Below are positions 1 through 10,144 of a DNA stretch of 64,000 nt, piece by piece. The translations under genes were made by a program, and so were the position numbers. The notes under the pieces are model-generated. The model was not told the origin of the DNA and searched no databases. It saw only the letters and a program-made list of their open reading frames with translations. Each line of letters opens with the position of its first letter. Positions within the stretch are counted from its first letter, which is position 1. Source of the stretch: Phytophthora hibernalis (taxonomy: Eukaryota; Oomycota; Peronosporomycetes; Peronosporales; Peronosporaceae); contig JAAKBF010000012.1 of NCBI GenBank assembly GCA_012656075.1, positions 788,458 to 852,457 of the forward strand, read 5' to 3'.

Positions 1-232
1 TGCTTACCAGCGCCTTTCACCCTGGTGGTAAGGTTTCGTCAGAAAATCTGTCGGAAAACGCGGTACACTATGCACGTGAACTCTCAAGTTGTAAACAAGA
101 CCCTTGAGCATTATTGCGCAACCAAGCAGGCCGAGCTTGCAACCAACAGAAGTGTTTAAGATTTTTCTTAGGTTCTTCAACGCGAATTCATGCTAGCCAG
201 GAACTGCACTTTAAAACATCAGTACACAAACT

Positions 233-1187
233 TCATTCCGACTTGGGGAAGATGTCCTTGTACTTGATCAGGGTGTCCTTCCAGTTTGTGGGCTTGCGGC
301 CCGTAAGTTTCTCCACGGCATCCGATGCCGGAGTCATGCAGCCATTGGCAACCATCTCACCGGAACACAACAAGTCACCGATGCACAACTTCATGGGGAG
401 CTGTGAGAAATCTCCGTACACGTCGGTGGGCAGACCCCGGTCGAGCCACCACTTCTTCAACTCCTCGTCAGCCAAGTCCACCATTTCACCTTTGTAGCCC
501 GAGTGGCTTCTCATGAACTCGAAGATCTCCTCGTGCGAGACACCCTCACCACCAGTGATTTCGTACACGGTGTTCGGCTCGCCCTTACCGAGCAACAACG
601 CACCGAGGACACGACCGCAATCGTCACGAGACACATAGCAGCCTTTTTGTCCGTGGCTATTAGTCAACCACTTGTCACCGCAGAACCCCACGACGGAGCA
701 AAGTACATGGGGATGTTGTCCGTGTACAGACAGTTGCGTTGGATGTTGTACTGCAGTCCCGACGCGTAGACGAGCTGCTCAATGTAGTGGTGGTCACGCA
801 GGAGGTAAGGAATATCCTCCTCCTTTTCAGCATTGACACCCGCACCGGCACCGGAAGTGTAGCAAAAACGCTTGACCCCCATCTCCTTTGCGACCTCAAG
901 GGCACTCTTGATCTGGTTGCGGCGGCGGTCTCCGATAAGCCAAGTTGAGATGGTGGCTACAACCTCTGCACCCTCGAACGCCTTCTTCATACTTTCACGG
1001 TCGTCATAGCTGGCAGCCACGACTTCGACTCCCTTGTCCTTCCAACGCTTGAGCTTGTCGGCTGGGATGTTGTCCAGACTGCTGCTCGCGAACACGAGGT
1101 GGTCGTCGGGCTTGGCGATTTCAGCGGCAAAGTCGGCCGCAGCTCCCCGACGTTGCCGCCAGCTCCCATAAGGACGTACTTGACCAT
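233..1187 (-). CDS. NmrA-like NAD(P)-binding reductase, copy 1 (two frame breaks)
   Basis: Atypical short-chain dehydrogenase of the NmrA / quinone-oxidoreductase-2 type, a cytosolic NAD(P)-binding Rossmann protein of about 317 residues. The start at 1187 begins MVKYVLMGAGGNVG, the nucleotide-binding glycine motif. The middle carries the family blocks STWLIGDRRRNQ, SGLQYNIQRN and DDCGRV, and the C-terminus ends in KLTGRKP...YKDIFPK like the intact paralogues at 26721 and 28263. The reading frame breaks twice, at C-runs 1145-1148 and 686-689 on the plus strand. In each case one extra base in the run restores the family alignment, which points to sequencing error, though a young pseudogene is possible. 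The substrate is unknown; the family is known for redox sensing or quinone reduction. Confidence 0.8.
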
Positions 1188-1225
1188 AGTGGAGGATGGA
1201 TTGAAGGAGGTTGTTGCTTGTCGAT

Positions 1226-1241
1226 GCGAGTTTGAAAGTGA
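1226..1241 (-). promoter_or_regulatory. Oomycete initiator (Inr) of NmrA copy 1
   Basis: TCACTTTCAAACTCGC, 38 nt upstream of the start codon. It matches the oomycete Inr pattern (TCAYTTY-N-AWTT) and the same position in the other NmrA copies. Confidence 0.6.
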
Positions 1242-1269
1242 GAATGCAGGAGGACACCGTAGTCAAGTT

Positions 1270-1798
1270 TTTTGATCAAGTACGTGGCATTGCCACTGCG
1301 GTCGACACTTCAAATCTCCCTTAACCGCTCCGGGAAAAGATATTCCTTATGGATTCGGTCTACAGAGACCGCCATTGTCGAAATGGAGGAAGTGCCATGA
1401 GGTTGAAATGGCGGCATCTGTATCCGAAATAGCACTCTGAATCAATCTTATCGGCGACTATTGCAGACTCCTTTCATACCACGAGCTTGTGCTTAATCGG
1501 AAAGCACGGATACAGCACTCGCCATCGTACGAATCTGAGGTAAGAATGCGGTTGCCAGGGGCACTTGGCATCTTGTCACGAGTCGATCACTACGGTATGA
1601 TAAAGTAAATACTGCGAAGTACAGAACCCTATTTTGAGTTGCGGTGCTCCGATGACACTGCCATCCCTTGGTCCTGGCAAATGTTTTGCTAACGCTCAAC
1701 AATTGTTGGTAAATTTACCGCAGGCAACAACTTCAAGAAGAGCGCCACGGTATCCAAGAACGGTGAATTTCGTTACGACTACCGCGTTATGATCACAT
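1270..1798. other. Intergenic, no gene seen
   Basis: Sequence between the first two NmrA copies. I see no family-like reading frame, RNA gene or repeat in it. Confidence 0.5.
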
Positions 1799-2743
1799 TT
1801 ACTCCGGCTTGAGGAAAATGTCCTTGTACTTGAGCAGGTAGTCCTGGTAGCTAGCGGGCTTACGGCCAGTCAGCTTCTCCACCGTGTCGGAGACCGAATT
1901 CATGGATCCGTTGCCGAGCATTTCACCGCAGCAGATCGCATCACCAATACAAAGCTTCATCGGTAGCTGAGAGAAGTCGCCGGTGGCCATGTCGGTGGGC
2001 AGACCGTGATCCAGCCACCACTGGGTGAGCTTTTCGTCAGTCGACGTACTCACACTTGTAGCCAGTCTGCTCGCACATCCACACCATCAGATCCTTCTGC
2101 TGGACGAGCTCGGGACCAGTGACGTCGTACACCTTGTTGGGCTCACCACGACCCAGGATCAGAGCAGCGAACACACGACTGCAGTCTTCGCGCGCAACGT
2201 ACGCACCAGGTACGCCATGGCTGTTCGATAGCCACTTATTGTCACAGAACTTCCATGACGGAGGACAGGTTGGGGATGTTGTCCATGTACAGCCAGTTGC
2301 GTTGGATGTTGTAGCCCAGTCCAGACTCCTTGACAATTTTCTCTATGAAGTGGTGGTCACGCGGCAGGAACGGGATTTCTTCCTCGACGTCCGTCTCAAT
2401 GCCAGCACCCACAAAAGAAGTGTAGCAGACACGCTTGACACCGGCAGCTTTAGCAGCGGCACAAACGTTGCGGGCCTGGTTACGGCGACCGTCACCGAAC
2501 AACCACGTCGAGATGAAGCCGACGCCGTCCGCACCCTCGAACACCTTCTTCATACCCTCGACGTCGTCGTAGCTGGCGGCCACCACCTCAGCGCCTTTGG
2601 TACGCCATCCGGCAACGACATCCTCCGGGATCGACTTGAGGTTGTAGCTGGTCAACGTGAGGTGATCACCAGGCTTGAGGATCTCAATGGCAAAGTCAGC
2701 AGCGACACGGCCAAGGTTGCCATCGGAGCGAACTTGGTCATGA
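1799..2743 (-). pseudogene. NmrA-like reductase, copy 2, decayed
   Basis: Same family as the neighbouring copy, with recognisable blocks FISTWLFGDGRRNQ, VKRVCYTSFVGAG, FLPRDHHFIEK and KLTGRKPASYQDYLLKYKD. The frame is lost at least three times, and not by single-base run losses. About 10 nt are missing just after the start codon (the glycine motif is damaged), about 2 nt near 2270 at the conserved APSW block, and about 5 nt near 2040 after EYVD. This is therefore a real pseudogene, unlike copies 1 and 4. It lies in the same orientation as copy 1, which suggests tandem duplication. Confidence 0.8.
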
Positions 2744-2787
2744 TGAATGGGTAGTGAACACTCGGAGCTTGCTTGTGATGATGAAAG

Positions 2788-2803
2788 GCGAATTGCAAAG
2801 TGA
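2788..2803 (-). promoter_or_regulatory. Oomycete initiator of NmrA copy 2
   Basis: TCACTTTGCAATTCGC upstream of the decayed copy. The promoter core is intact although the gene is not. Confidence 0.55.
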
Positions 2804-2849
2804 GACCTAGGGCGTCTTCTTAGCACGGATTGATCACCCTTGAAGTGTG

Positions 2850-3504
2850 ACATTATCTTACCGCTGCTTGGGTCCGCCGAAAGGCAACATCCGCCAAGCA
2901 GAAAACATGTCACAGAAACGCGTTGCGTTTGACGCGCCACAATGTCTTTGACTATACACTGTAGGTTGAAGTGCAAACAGGATCAACATTTACACACAGT
3001 CCACCTCGTGAATGATCTACAACAGTTGACTGACTTGACACTGCGCCAAGCAGAAAACCTGCCCGTCGCACACTGCGCTCGGCGAAGCAAAACTCGACTG
3101 TACCGGTCCGATGAGAGCTTGGCATTCTCCAGAGTGTCTATGTCGCTGGCTGGACTCGTACGTGGCGTCGAACTGAGGTCGGACCCACCATTTGCTGGTT
3201 CTTGAGAGCATGGAAGTAAGATTTCCACCAGAATAACCTAAGCTTTCTAGACGTGTAGACTGTTGCTTTAAGTGCATTTCGACACCACAGCTCAGGATGA
3301 TAATGGATTTTGCTTCCTGAACGTCAGGACCTGAAACATATCTCACAACACCGTGTAACGCGCCATCTTGCAACGTATCCATAATGCCCCAGCATGCAGG
3401 AGGCCTTCTCGTAACTCGGCGGGCGTCGATGTGGCCGCCAACTATTAATAGTATATGGAGGGCATCGCCAAGACCCGTGATCACAAGCTTTTGATCAGAA
3501 GTCG
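2850..3504. other. Intergenic, no gene seen
   Basis: No supported coding region, RNA or repeat. It separates the minus-strand NmrA copies from the plus-strand relic and copy 4. Confidence 0.45.
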
Positions 3505-3675
3505 ATGCCGATTGAGTCCATCAAGCGCAACGTGGAGAGTATGAAAAGCGTGTTCGACGGTGCCGAAGCGGTGGGCACTCATGTCGACTTGGCTGCTCAG
3601 ACGTCGATGCCGTTCCTGCCGCGCGACCGCCACTTCATCGAGAAAATAGTTCTCACTGTGTTGTTGCCGAACTGA
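3505..3675 (+). pseudogene. NmrA-like relic with internal deletion
   Basis: A 56-residue open frame holding two family blocks, ESMKSVFDGAEAVG and then MPFLPRDRHFIEKIV. These are normally about 60 residues apart. The STWL...VCYTSFVGAG segment between them is deleted and replaced by about ten unrelated residues. Nothing upstream or downstream continues the family. It is a fossil of a third cluster copy, on the same strand as copy 4. Confidence 0.7.
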
Positions 3676-4016
3676 AAAGGCGAAAACGATATTCACGCAG
3701 AGGACTGCAATCCGATATTCAGATCTAAGATTGAACACATGCACCTGGTTGACGGCACCAAAGTGCGTTCGCCACCGGATGCTGCTGCCCCCGTCAACAG
3801 GAAGCCTTCGTGTCTTTGCTCGTAAAGCCATGTGCCGACCGAAAACTTGATCGTGGTCCTGCCACGGACGATTTGCCGAGAAATCGCGGTGAATGCTACC
3901 CTTGAAGTGAGCAAAGACATCTCGACGGCACAGCAGTATTGGGTGGCACAGTCTCCATGAAGCCTCGATGCCGTCGGGCGGTGCTGTCTGTTGGTGCACC
4001 AAGCAGGTTACAACGG

Positions 4017-4032
4017 TCACTTCGCAATTTGC
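4017..4032 (+). promoter_or_regulatory. Oomycete initiator of NmrA copy 4
   Basis: TCACTTCGCAATTTGC, 40 nt before the start codon, in the same position as in the other copies. Confidence 0.6.
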
Positions 4033-4071
4033 ATCCAACCCCCAAGTAGCAGTTCTCCTCCAACAATCGCC

Positions 4072-5026
4072 ATGCCCAAGTACGTCTTGACCGGTGCCGA
4101 TGGCAACCTCGGTGGAGTTGCAGCCGACTTCGCCGTCGAGATCGCCAAGCCAGAAGACGAGCTCGTTTTCACGAGCTACACGCTGGACAGCACCCGGCCG
4201 ACAAGCTCAAGCGTTGGCAAGACAAGGGCGTCAAGGTCGTGGCTGCCAACTACGACGAGCCTGAAACCCTCAAGCCGGTGTTCCAGGGAGCCGAGGCGGT
4301 GTCGTTCATTTCGACGTGGCTGATCGGAGACCGTCGTCGCAACCAGGCCAAGAAACCGCTAAGGCGTGCGGCGTCAAACGCATTTGCTACACGTCGTTCG
4401 TCGGTGCCGGTTCGACTGCCGAGAACGAGGAGGACATCCCATTCCTACCGCGTGACCACTACTTCGTTGAGCAACAGATTTACGCCTCGGGTCTGCAGTT
4501 CAGCGTCCAGCGCAACTACCTGTACGCCGACAACATCCCCAACTTCTTCGCGCCGTCGTGGAAGTTCACGGAGGACCGGTGGCTGACTAACACGAATGGT
4601 GCTCGTGGCGCTTACGTCGCTCGTGACGATTGCGGCCGTGTTCAAGCTGCTCTGTTGCTTGGTCGCGGTGAGCCGAACCACGTGTACGACGTGACGGGCC
4701 CCGAGGCTGTCTCGCACGAGGACATCTTCGACTTCATGTGCAACGAGACCGGCTACAAGGCCGAGTTCGTCGACATGTCGGACGAGGAGCTCAAGACGTA
4801 CTGGCTGGGCCGCGGGCTACCGGTCAACGTGTACGGAGACTTCTCGCAGATGCCCATGAAGCTCTGTATCGGCGATCTGCTATGCTCAGGTGATACCGTC
4901 GCCAACGGATCCATGAGCCAGACGTCCGACACCGTCGAGAAGCTCACGGGACGTAAGCCTACGCACTGGAAGGATGCCATGCTCAAGTACCGTGACATCT
5001 TTCCCAAGCCGGAAGTCAGCGGTTAG
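4072..5026 (+). CDS. NmrA-like NAD(P)-binding reductase, copy 4 (two frame breaks)
   Basis: Rossmann-fold NmrA-type reductase with start MPKYVLTGADGNLGG and end KLTGRKPTHWKDAMLKYRD. The C-terminal two thirds, from the ICYTSFVGAG block onward, read in one frame. The N-terminal third breaks at C-run 4193-4195 and A-run 4353-4355. One added base in each run restores ADKLKRW and AKKTAKACGVKR in line with the paralogues, so sequencing error is the simplest reading. The protein extends three residues past the usual FPKPE end. The intact initiator upstream suggests the gene may be expressed. Confidence 0.8.
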
Positions 5027-5544
5027 AAGACAAAGCCTCCTCTTTTGCCTAGGCTTTGGTTGATGCTCACCTGACAACCAATACACGTAGCATTCCCTGT
5101 AGTCGTCATTGCCATCTTGCCTTGCTGCCGACAAATGATGCACATGTAGACGAAACTTTGTTGAATCGTGTTCGTATTTATTTATCCACAGCCCACAAGC
5201 AAATGACATGTTGAAGTGGGCTCACTAATCAGCAAATACACACCTACAGGTAGCAGCAAAGACACTACCGACCCCGATCCGATCGGGAAGGCCAAATCTG
5301 TGAGTGGAAATCCTGCAGTCAGAGCTCATCACACTTTTTGGGACAGCAACTGTGAACACTGTTCATTCTTGACACGATCGTGACTATACGACGATATACT
5401 TGTCCGTCTTGCACTCGACAAACTTTTCTCGAGACCAACGTTGTCAGTTCAAATGTTGGTACATGTAATACGTCAATGCTAGACTCCTTGATTCATCGTA
5501 CGTGTTATAATACACGTAACGTGTGTCAGAGTCTTATATCCTGC

Positions 5545-6008
5545 CTACGCCTGCTCGGTACCTGCTGCAGACTTTGTCATCCAGCATTGCTTGGCGCCCT
5601 CGTCCACGAAGATCTCGTCGTCGATACAGCGGTAGCCGCACTTCTGATAGAATCCCTTCTTCTCGATCAATGCCGCCAGCTCAAACAGATCCACGCGGTC
5701 GCGAATGTAGTCTTCAACAGCGTCCATGAGCCCCACGCCGTAGCGCTTGCCACGGCACTCGGACAGCACCGCCACACGACTGAGCTTGGCTTTCCGCTTG
5801 ACGTCGTCGACCAGAACGCGTGCAACGGCCACCACCTTGTTCTGCTTCACGTCCGTACCAATGAAATGCAGCGCCGACGGATGCACATCATCGGCGTCGA
5901 ATTCGCCGTCCTTCTCGAAGTGCTGCTCGTGGATGAACACTTGTAGACGAATGGTTCTGGCTTTCACCCAGTCTTCGGGGTCTTCACGCAAGTCACGAGC
6001 AAAGTCAT
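5545..6008 (-). CDS. GNAT-family N-acetyltransferase
   Basis: Small acetyl-CoA-dependent acetyltransferase of about 154-174 residues. It has the N-terminal block VFIHEQHFEKDGEFD, typical of ElaA/YjcF-like GNATs. The acetyl-CoA-binding motif A is SRVAVLSECRGKRYG (the R-x-x-G-x-G type loop), followed by the C-terminal EKKGFYQKCGY motif. An open frame runs back to an ATG at 6069, but an oomycete initiator lies inside that stretch at 6041-6056, so the transcript probably starts downstream of it. The ATG at 6008 then becomes the likely start. It is one base out of frame, repaired by one extra base in the G-run 5977-5980. The substrate cannot be told. Confidence 0.75.
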
Positions 6009-6040
6009 TGTGTTGAATGGAGAGGATGGGAAATTCAAAT

Positions 6041-6056
6041 GCAAATTGGAAAGTGA
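6041..6056 (-). promoter_or_regulatory. Oomycete initiator deciding the GNAT start
   Basis: TCACTTTCCAATTTGC lies downstream of the first in-frame ATG (6069) and upstream of the ATG at 6008, which argues for the shorter protein. Confidence 0.55.
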
Positions 6057-6484
6057 GGCAGGGAATCATGAAGCGGCGTGTAAACTGACTTCCTGATAGT
6101 CATTCATTGACTTCATGGACTACACTATGACTCATCTAATTGCTTTGGCGATGAGTTGCCACAACCCTCCGGCACGATTTCGTGATTGCACTCGTTACAG
6201 CGCTCAAATCTGTTGGTAGCATTCTGCCAACGTGCTGTTCAGGTTTGTATGTTTCTCCAATGATTCCTGTACGGAGTGATGCAGGCAGAGTGTGTGGATG
6301 CAGACCTATAGAGCTCGATTCCAAATATACTGTGTAAATAAATATCCCGCCGTGTACAGTTGTATCTGTTTCCACATGTCGTCTTTTTACCTTCATAAAA
6401 CCTTAAACCTCTATACCCTTGGTAAAACGTTAAGATTTGCCATTTCGAATTTAGCAGGAATACCCTCACGACCTTTTGAGCACG

Positions 6485-6497
6485 TCATTCCTCGATT
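6485..6497 (+). promoter_or_regulatory. Probable initiator of the M96-type gene
   Basis: TCATTCCTCGATT, 18 nt before the downstream start codon, fits the oomycete Inr pattern and implies a very short leader. Confidence 0.45.
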
Positions 6498-6514
6498 GAC
6501 GCCGTGCAGCAGAC

Positions 6515-7981
6515 ATGTCGTTCGTACTGGAGTCCGAGTCCTCCGAATCCCTCGAAGCTACTCTAGCCTTCATTGACGAAAGCGCGAGTGACGCAAGCCC
6601 AAACAACTCAAAATACTCGAATGAACAATTGACGTTCATCGATAGTGCCGACTGGGAGACATCTCAACTACTGGACGATTTCATGACCGACTTCTCTTCG
6701 GACACGTCTTCGACTCAAGTTCCAGTAGATTCGACCTTTGTCGCAATGCAATCGCAGCATTTCGAGCCGAACGCAATTGCCACGGCTTCAATCACTTCGA
6801 AAGGCTTAGATATCGAGACTTCCGGTCACGTTGACACCATCCTGGCAAACCCCGCGTCGGTTCTGAACCAGTCACCCGCCACCGAGAAGAAGCGCAACTA
6901 CAACCCGAACAAGGCACGAGCGGAACTTCAGCGGGAGTTGACCTATCTACGCAGTGAAGCCAAGGAACTGGAGGTCAAACTGCACCAACTACAAGAGATC
7001 AAGAACCTAGACGGATTGATTGCCAGACCAATTCAAACACCAACGCTAGCGGACCACCGGTTGCCGTTTGTGTGGGAGCAGACTTGTGCTCGCCAGCTCG
7101 AATGTCGACTGAGATCAGAGAGGGAGAACGCCCACCTGAAGAGGCTGCTGGAGGGTCAGATTCAAGTCGCTACCAGCTTGGAAAAGCTGCTCGACAGGCG
7201 TACGACGTTGTATCCTGCCGAATCGTCCGGCAGCAAGTGCACAACACGTGTTCACGTGTCACGCTCAGGTAATGAAGTTGTTGACGCTGCAGTCTTTGAA
7301 GAACTGGCTGATGGTGTTGAGGCGTCGTACCGCGAGGTGGACCGAGTGTTTAAGGCCAGCAGCCTAGAGCACACGAACGTGTCCTCACGTAAGGCGCAGA
7401 TGTGTGACGGTCCGAACGGTATGTTCCTGGAGATCTTCGACGGCAAGATTTTGCCGTTCGGAATGCAAGCTACGGGTGATGCTTGGTGGCGCCGATGGAA
7501 CCACTTCAATCCCACCAGAGGAAGCTGCTACCGTCTTGAGAGCACAGACGACACGATCGTTGAGCACTTTGGTATGGAAATGAGCGACACCAAGACCAAG
7601 ACGACCGCCAAGTTCTACGTACAGCAAATTCTGCGTCGATACGTTGAGGAGAACCGCGTGGTCGTCGTGTGGCAATCGCACATTGAACCACTCGAGTTCT
7701 CGCACAAGAAACTCGCAGGGATCCGCTTCCGAGAAAAAGGTTACGTGGTCATCAAACCCCACGATATCGCGGGGGCCTGCAACGATGAAGCCTCCACTCT
7801 CGTTCAGACCTGCCACATCATCAAACCTGATCTGTCGGACCAAAGACTTAGCAAGGATGTGAGGACAGGAGCGCTGGCTGAATTTGTGTTAAGTGCTACC
7901 GTGGCGAATATCACTGTCAGCGCTGAGATGATTGAAGGTTTGCTCATAGACCAAGCGCTTCAGCAACGAAGCCGCATGTAA
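6515..7981 (+). CDS. M96 mating-specific family / bZIP-START-like protein
   Basis: 488 residues, single exon. An acidic, Ser-rich N-terminus is followed near residues 125-165 by a basic stretch (KKRNYNPNKARAE) and a heptad helix (LQRELTYLRSEAKELEVKL), the bZIP-like signature of oomycete M96 proteins. The C-terminal half (about 240-480) resembles the START-like lipid-binding region that Phytophthora proteins annotated as M96 mating-specific usually carry. These proteins were first noted as induced during mating; the biochemical role is unsettled. The frame is intact, and the start follows a likely initiator. The family call rests on overall architecture and remembered family resemblance, not on a search. 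Confidence 0.7.
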   Translation: MSFVLESESSESLEATLAFIDESASDASPNNSKYSNEQLTFIDSADWETSQLLDDFMTDFSSDTSSTQVPVDSTFVAMQSQHFEPNAIATASITSKGLDIETSGHVDTILANPASVLNQSPATEKKRNYNPNKARAELQRELTYLRSEAKELEVKLHQLQEIKNLDGLIARPIQTPTLADHRLPFVWEQTCARQLECRLRSERENAHLKRLLEGQIQVATSLEKLLDRRTTLYPAESSGSKCTTRVHVSRSGNEVVDAAVFEELADGVEASYREVDRVFKASSLEHTNVSSRKAQMCDGPNGMFLEIFDGKILPFGMQATGDAWWRRWNHFNPTRGSCYRLESTDDTIVEHFGMEMSDTKTKTTAKFYVQQILRRYVEENRVVVVWQSHIEPLEFSHKKLAGIRFREKGYVVIKPHDIAGACNDEASTLVQTCHIIKPDLSDQRLSKDVRTGALAEFVLSATVANITVSAEMIEGLLIDQALQQRSRM

Positions 7982-8407
7982 ATTGGCTCCTGCGCTTCTA
8001 GATCGACAATACGATCGTCATTTACAACCTGTTGCTTCTTCATTTTTCAAAGTGAATAGCGTCCATTCAAGAAAATAAACAAGAGTAAGAGTGACTAAAC
8101 ATTCATGGTTTGGGAGAGCCGACAAACAGCTATGGAAAGAGTAGGAGGCGTACTCGAAAGAGCTGACACTGGCCACGGTTAACTTTTGGGCATCCCCAAG
8201 AGCGTTGGACATACCCCTGTCAGTTGAGTCTTCCTCTGCTGTAAATGTAGTACATGTGTAGAGCCTCTACGTCGCCTACACTTCACTTGTGCGGGAAGCA
8301 GCCACGCGGATCGACAAGCACCCACGTACTGGACCTTTTGAGACCAGATCCCGACACCTCTCCCGGTCATTCTTTCTTTGTCAACGTGTCCATCGTAGCA
8401 CCCTCCG

Positions 8408-10009
8408 ATGAAGGAGGTCTCCGGTAATACCCGAGCACCGATATGCTCTAGACGTCGACTGCTGCTGCTGGGAGGTTTGGTCTCCGCTACAGCGGTGGTA
8501 TCATTCCTCAACGACTTCGAGACGTTGGCCTCATTCCAGTTCACAAGCGCCAGAACCAATGGAAGCATCGAGTCCATTGATAAAGACCTACAGATGTTCC
8601 CCATGAGGAATCAGCAATTCGAAAAGACGATTCACCATCAAGTCCGAGATGAAGATGAAGAGACTATGGGCGAGAAGACGGAGCGTGTGGCTCCACCCGT
8701 GCAATGGCCACCTAACAAGGGATCGAGTGAAGATTGTCTCTATACCAAGGACTACGGACTTCTGGAGAGGTTGAACAATTCGTCGCGGACATTCTGCTTT
8801 GCAAGTGTCAATAATAGTTCACCGTACTCGTTTTTCCACGTACCTGAAGCCGGATTGAGTGCTACCAAGCTCGAGAACTTTGTGTTGGATATACGAGGTG
8901 CTGAAGTAGCCCATGATATTAACAACTTGGCTGAAGACGGTGGTGCCCACGACCCGAGATTCAAGTTCAGGAAGAACTCTGCGTTCTGCACTTGTGCTGA
9001 GTTACAAGACCGAGGACACGGAACTCCGAATATCTGGAAAGACTTCTTCGTTGGGGGACCTGGAGGTGAAGATACGAACTGCAGAGCTTTCCAGAGTGAT
9101 ACTGTGGGTGAAGAGCTGAAGCTGAAGAGAGCTGTAGTGCTAGTAAGGAAGGACGACCACAACCCGTTCTTCCAGATCTCAGCGATACTGAACGCGTGGG
9201 TCATGCTGAAAACTTTGGGCTGGGAACGAAACTCGACGCAGCTTGTGACGCTTGATCGAGCTTGGCCCGCTCCTGTTGACGACCTTCGCCATGCTGTTCT
9301 TGGTCCCGAGAAGGCGGTTGTCGGCGGTCAAGTGTTCCAGAAACGAGTTGTGCACTTTGAGTCGGCACTGCTGGCTCCGTACGAAGTCACAGGGCCGCTA
9401 ATGAGCCACTTGGACGATAACCAGCCGTGCCATGCCAATGCTATGATTGCTGAATTCAAGGACGTGTCGCTCAAGAGCATGGCTGTGTCACCGCGCAACG
9501 CCAAATCCGATCCACACCGTTGCCTCGTAACCATCATCTCGCGGAGACCTTACGGTGGGCGTCAGGTACAGCGCGTTTGGCAAAACGAAGAAGAGATTCG
9601 AGATCTCATGAGTGAAGAATACCAAGACGCGTATCAATTCGGTGAGTGCGAGTTTCAGGCTCTCGATTTTGTGAACATGACCATGTACGACCAAATGCGG
9701 ACGATGGTGGACAGCGATGTCGTGATCGGTATGCATGGTGCTGGTATGGTCAACGTGATGTGGACTCGACCCGAGACTCTCATCATTGAGATTTTCCCGC
9801 GCGAACGCTTTCGCTGGGGATATCGCAACTTATGCCAGTTTCTTGGCTGCAGGTGGTACGAATTCCGCAAAGGAAGAGACGTACGCGGTCGCACGCCCGA
9901 TCCAAGCAGTATGGACAAGTACATTCCATACCCTCAGTGGAAAACCTTTTTCGATCCACTCTTCCGCGACGTTATTGACACACTTGAGCAAAAAGTTGGA
10001 GGTAACTGA
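8408..10009 (+). CDS. GT61 (DUF563) glycosyltransferase, type II membrane protein
   Basis: 533 residues, single exon. A short cytosolic tail with Arg-Arg-Arg is followed by one hydrophobic anchor (LLLLGGLVSATAVVSFL, about residues 18-35), as in Golgi type II enzymes. The C-terminal catalytic region carries the GT61 signature VVIGMHGAGMVNVMWTRPE and the downstream EIFPRERFRWGYRNLCQFLGC block. It probably transfers xylose, GlcNAc or arabinose onto glycans in the secretory pathway; the donor cannot be inferred. Several N-x-S/T sites lie in the lumenal part (NNSSRTF, NNSSPYS). No frame breaks. Confidence 0.85.
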   Translation: MKEVSGNTRAPICSRRRLLLLGGLVSATAVVSFLNDFETLASFQFTSARTNGSIESIDKDLQMFPMRNQQFEKTIHHQVRDEDEETMGEKTERVAPPVQWPPNKGSSEDCLYTKDYGLLERLNNSSRTFCFASVNNSSPYSFFHVPEAGLSATKLENFVLDIRGAEVAHDINNLAEDGGAHDPRFKFRKNSAFCTCAELQDRGHGTPNIWKDFFVGGPGGEDTNCRAFQSDTVGEELKLKRAVVLVRKDDHNPFFQISAILNAWVMLKTLGWERNSTQLVTLDRAWPAPVDDLRHAVLGPEKAVVGGQVFQKRVVHFESALLAPYEVTGPLMSHLDDNQPCHANAMIAEFKDVSLKSMAVSPRNAKSDPHRCLVTIISRRPYGGRQVQRVWQNEEEIRDLMSEEYQDAYQFGECEFQALDFVNMTMYDQMRTMVDSDVVIGMHGAGMVNVMWTRPETLIIEIFPRERFRWGYRNLCQFLGCRWYEFRKGRDVRGRTPDPSSMDKYIPYPQWKTFFDPLFRDVIDTLEQKVGGN

Positions 10010-10144
10010 ATACTGATGCCGATCGTGAAGACAAAGAACTCAGCTACAGAACGTGGGAGAGCTCTAACGCTTTGGAAACACAACGATGTAATATAGACAA
10101 AATATCATCATTCGGCGTTGATCGTACTATCATGGAAACTGGTT

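Noticed and set aside
4239..5209. Antisense open frames over the NmrA copies
   Set aside because: They are shadows of GC-rich coding sequence on the other strand.
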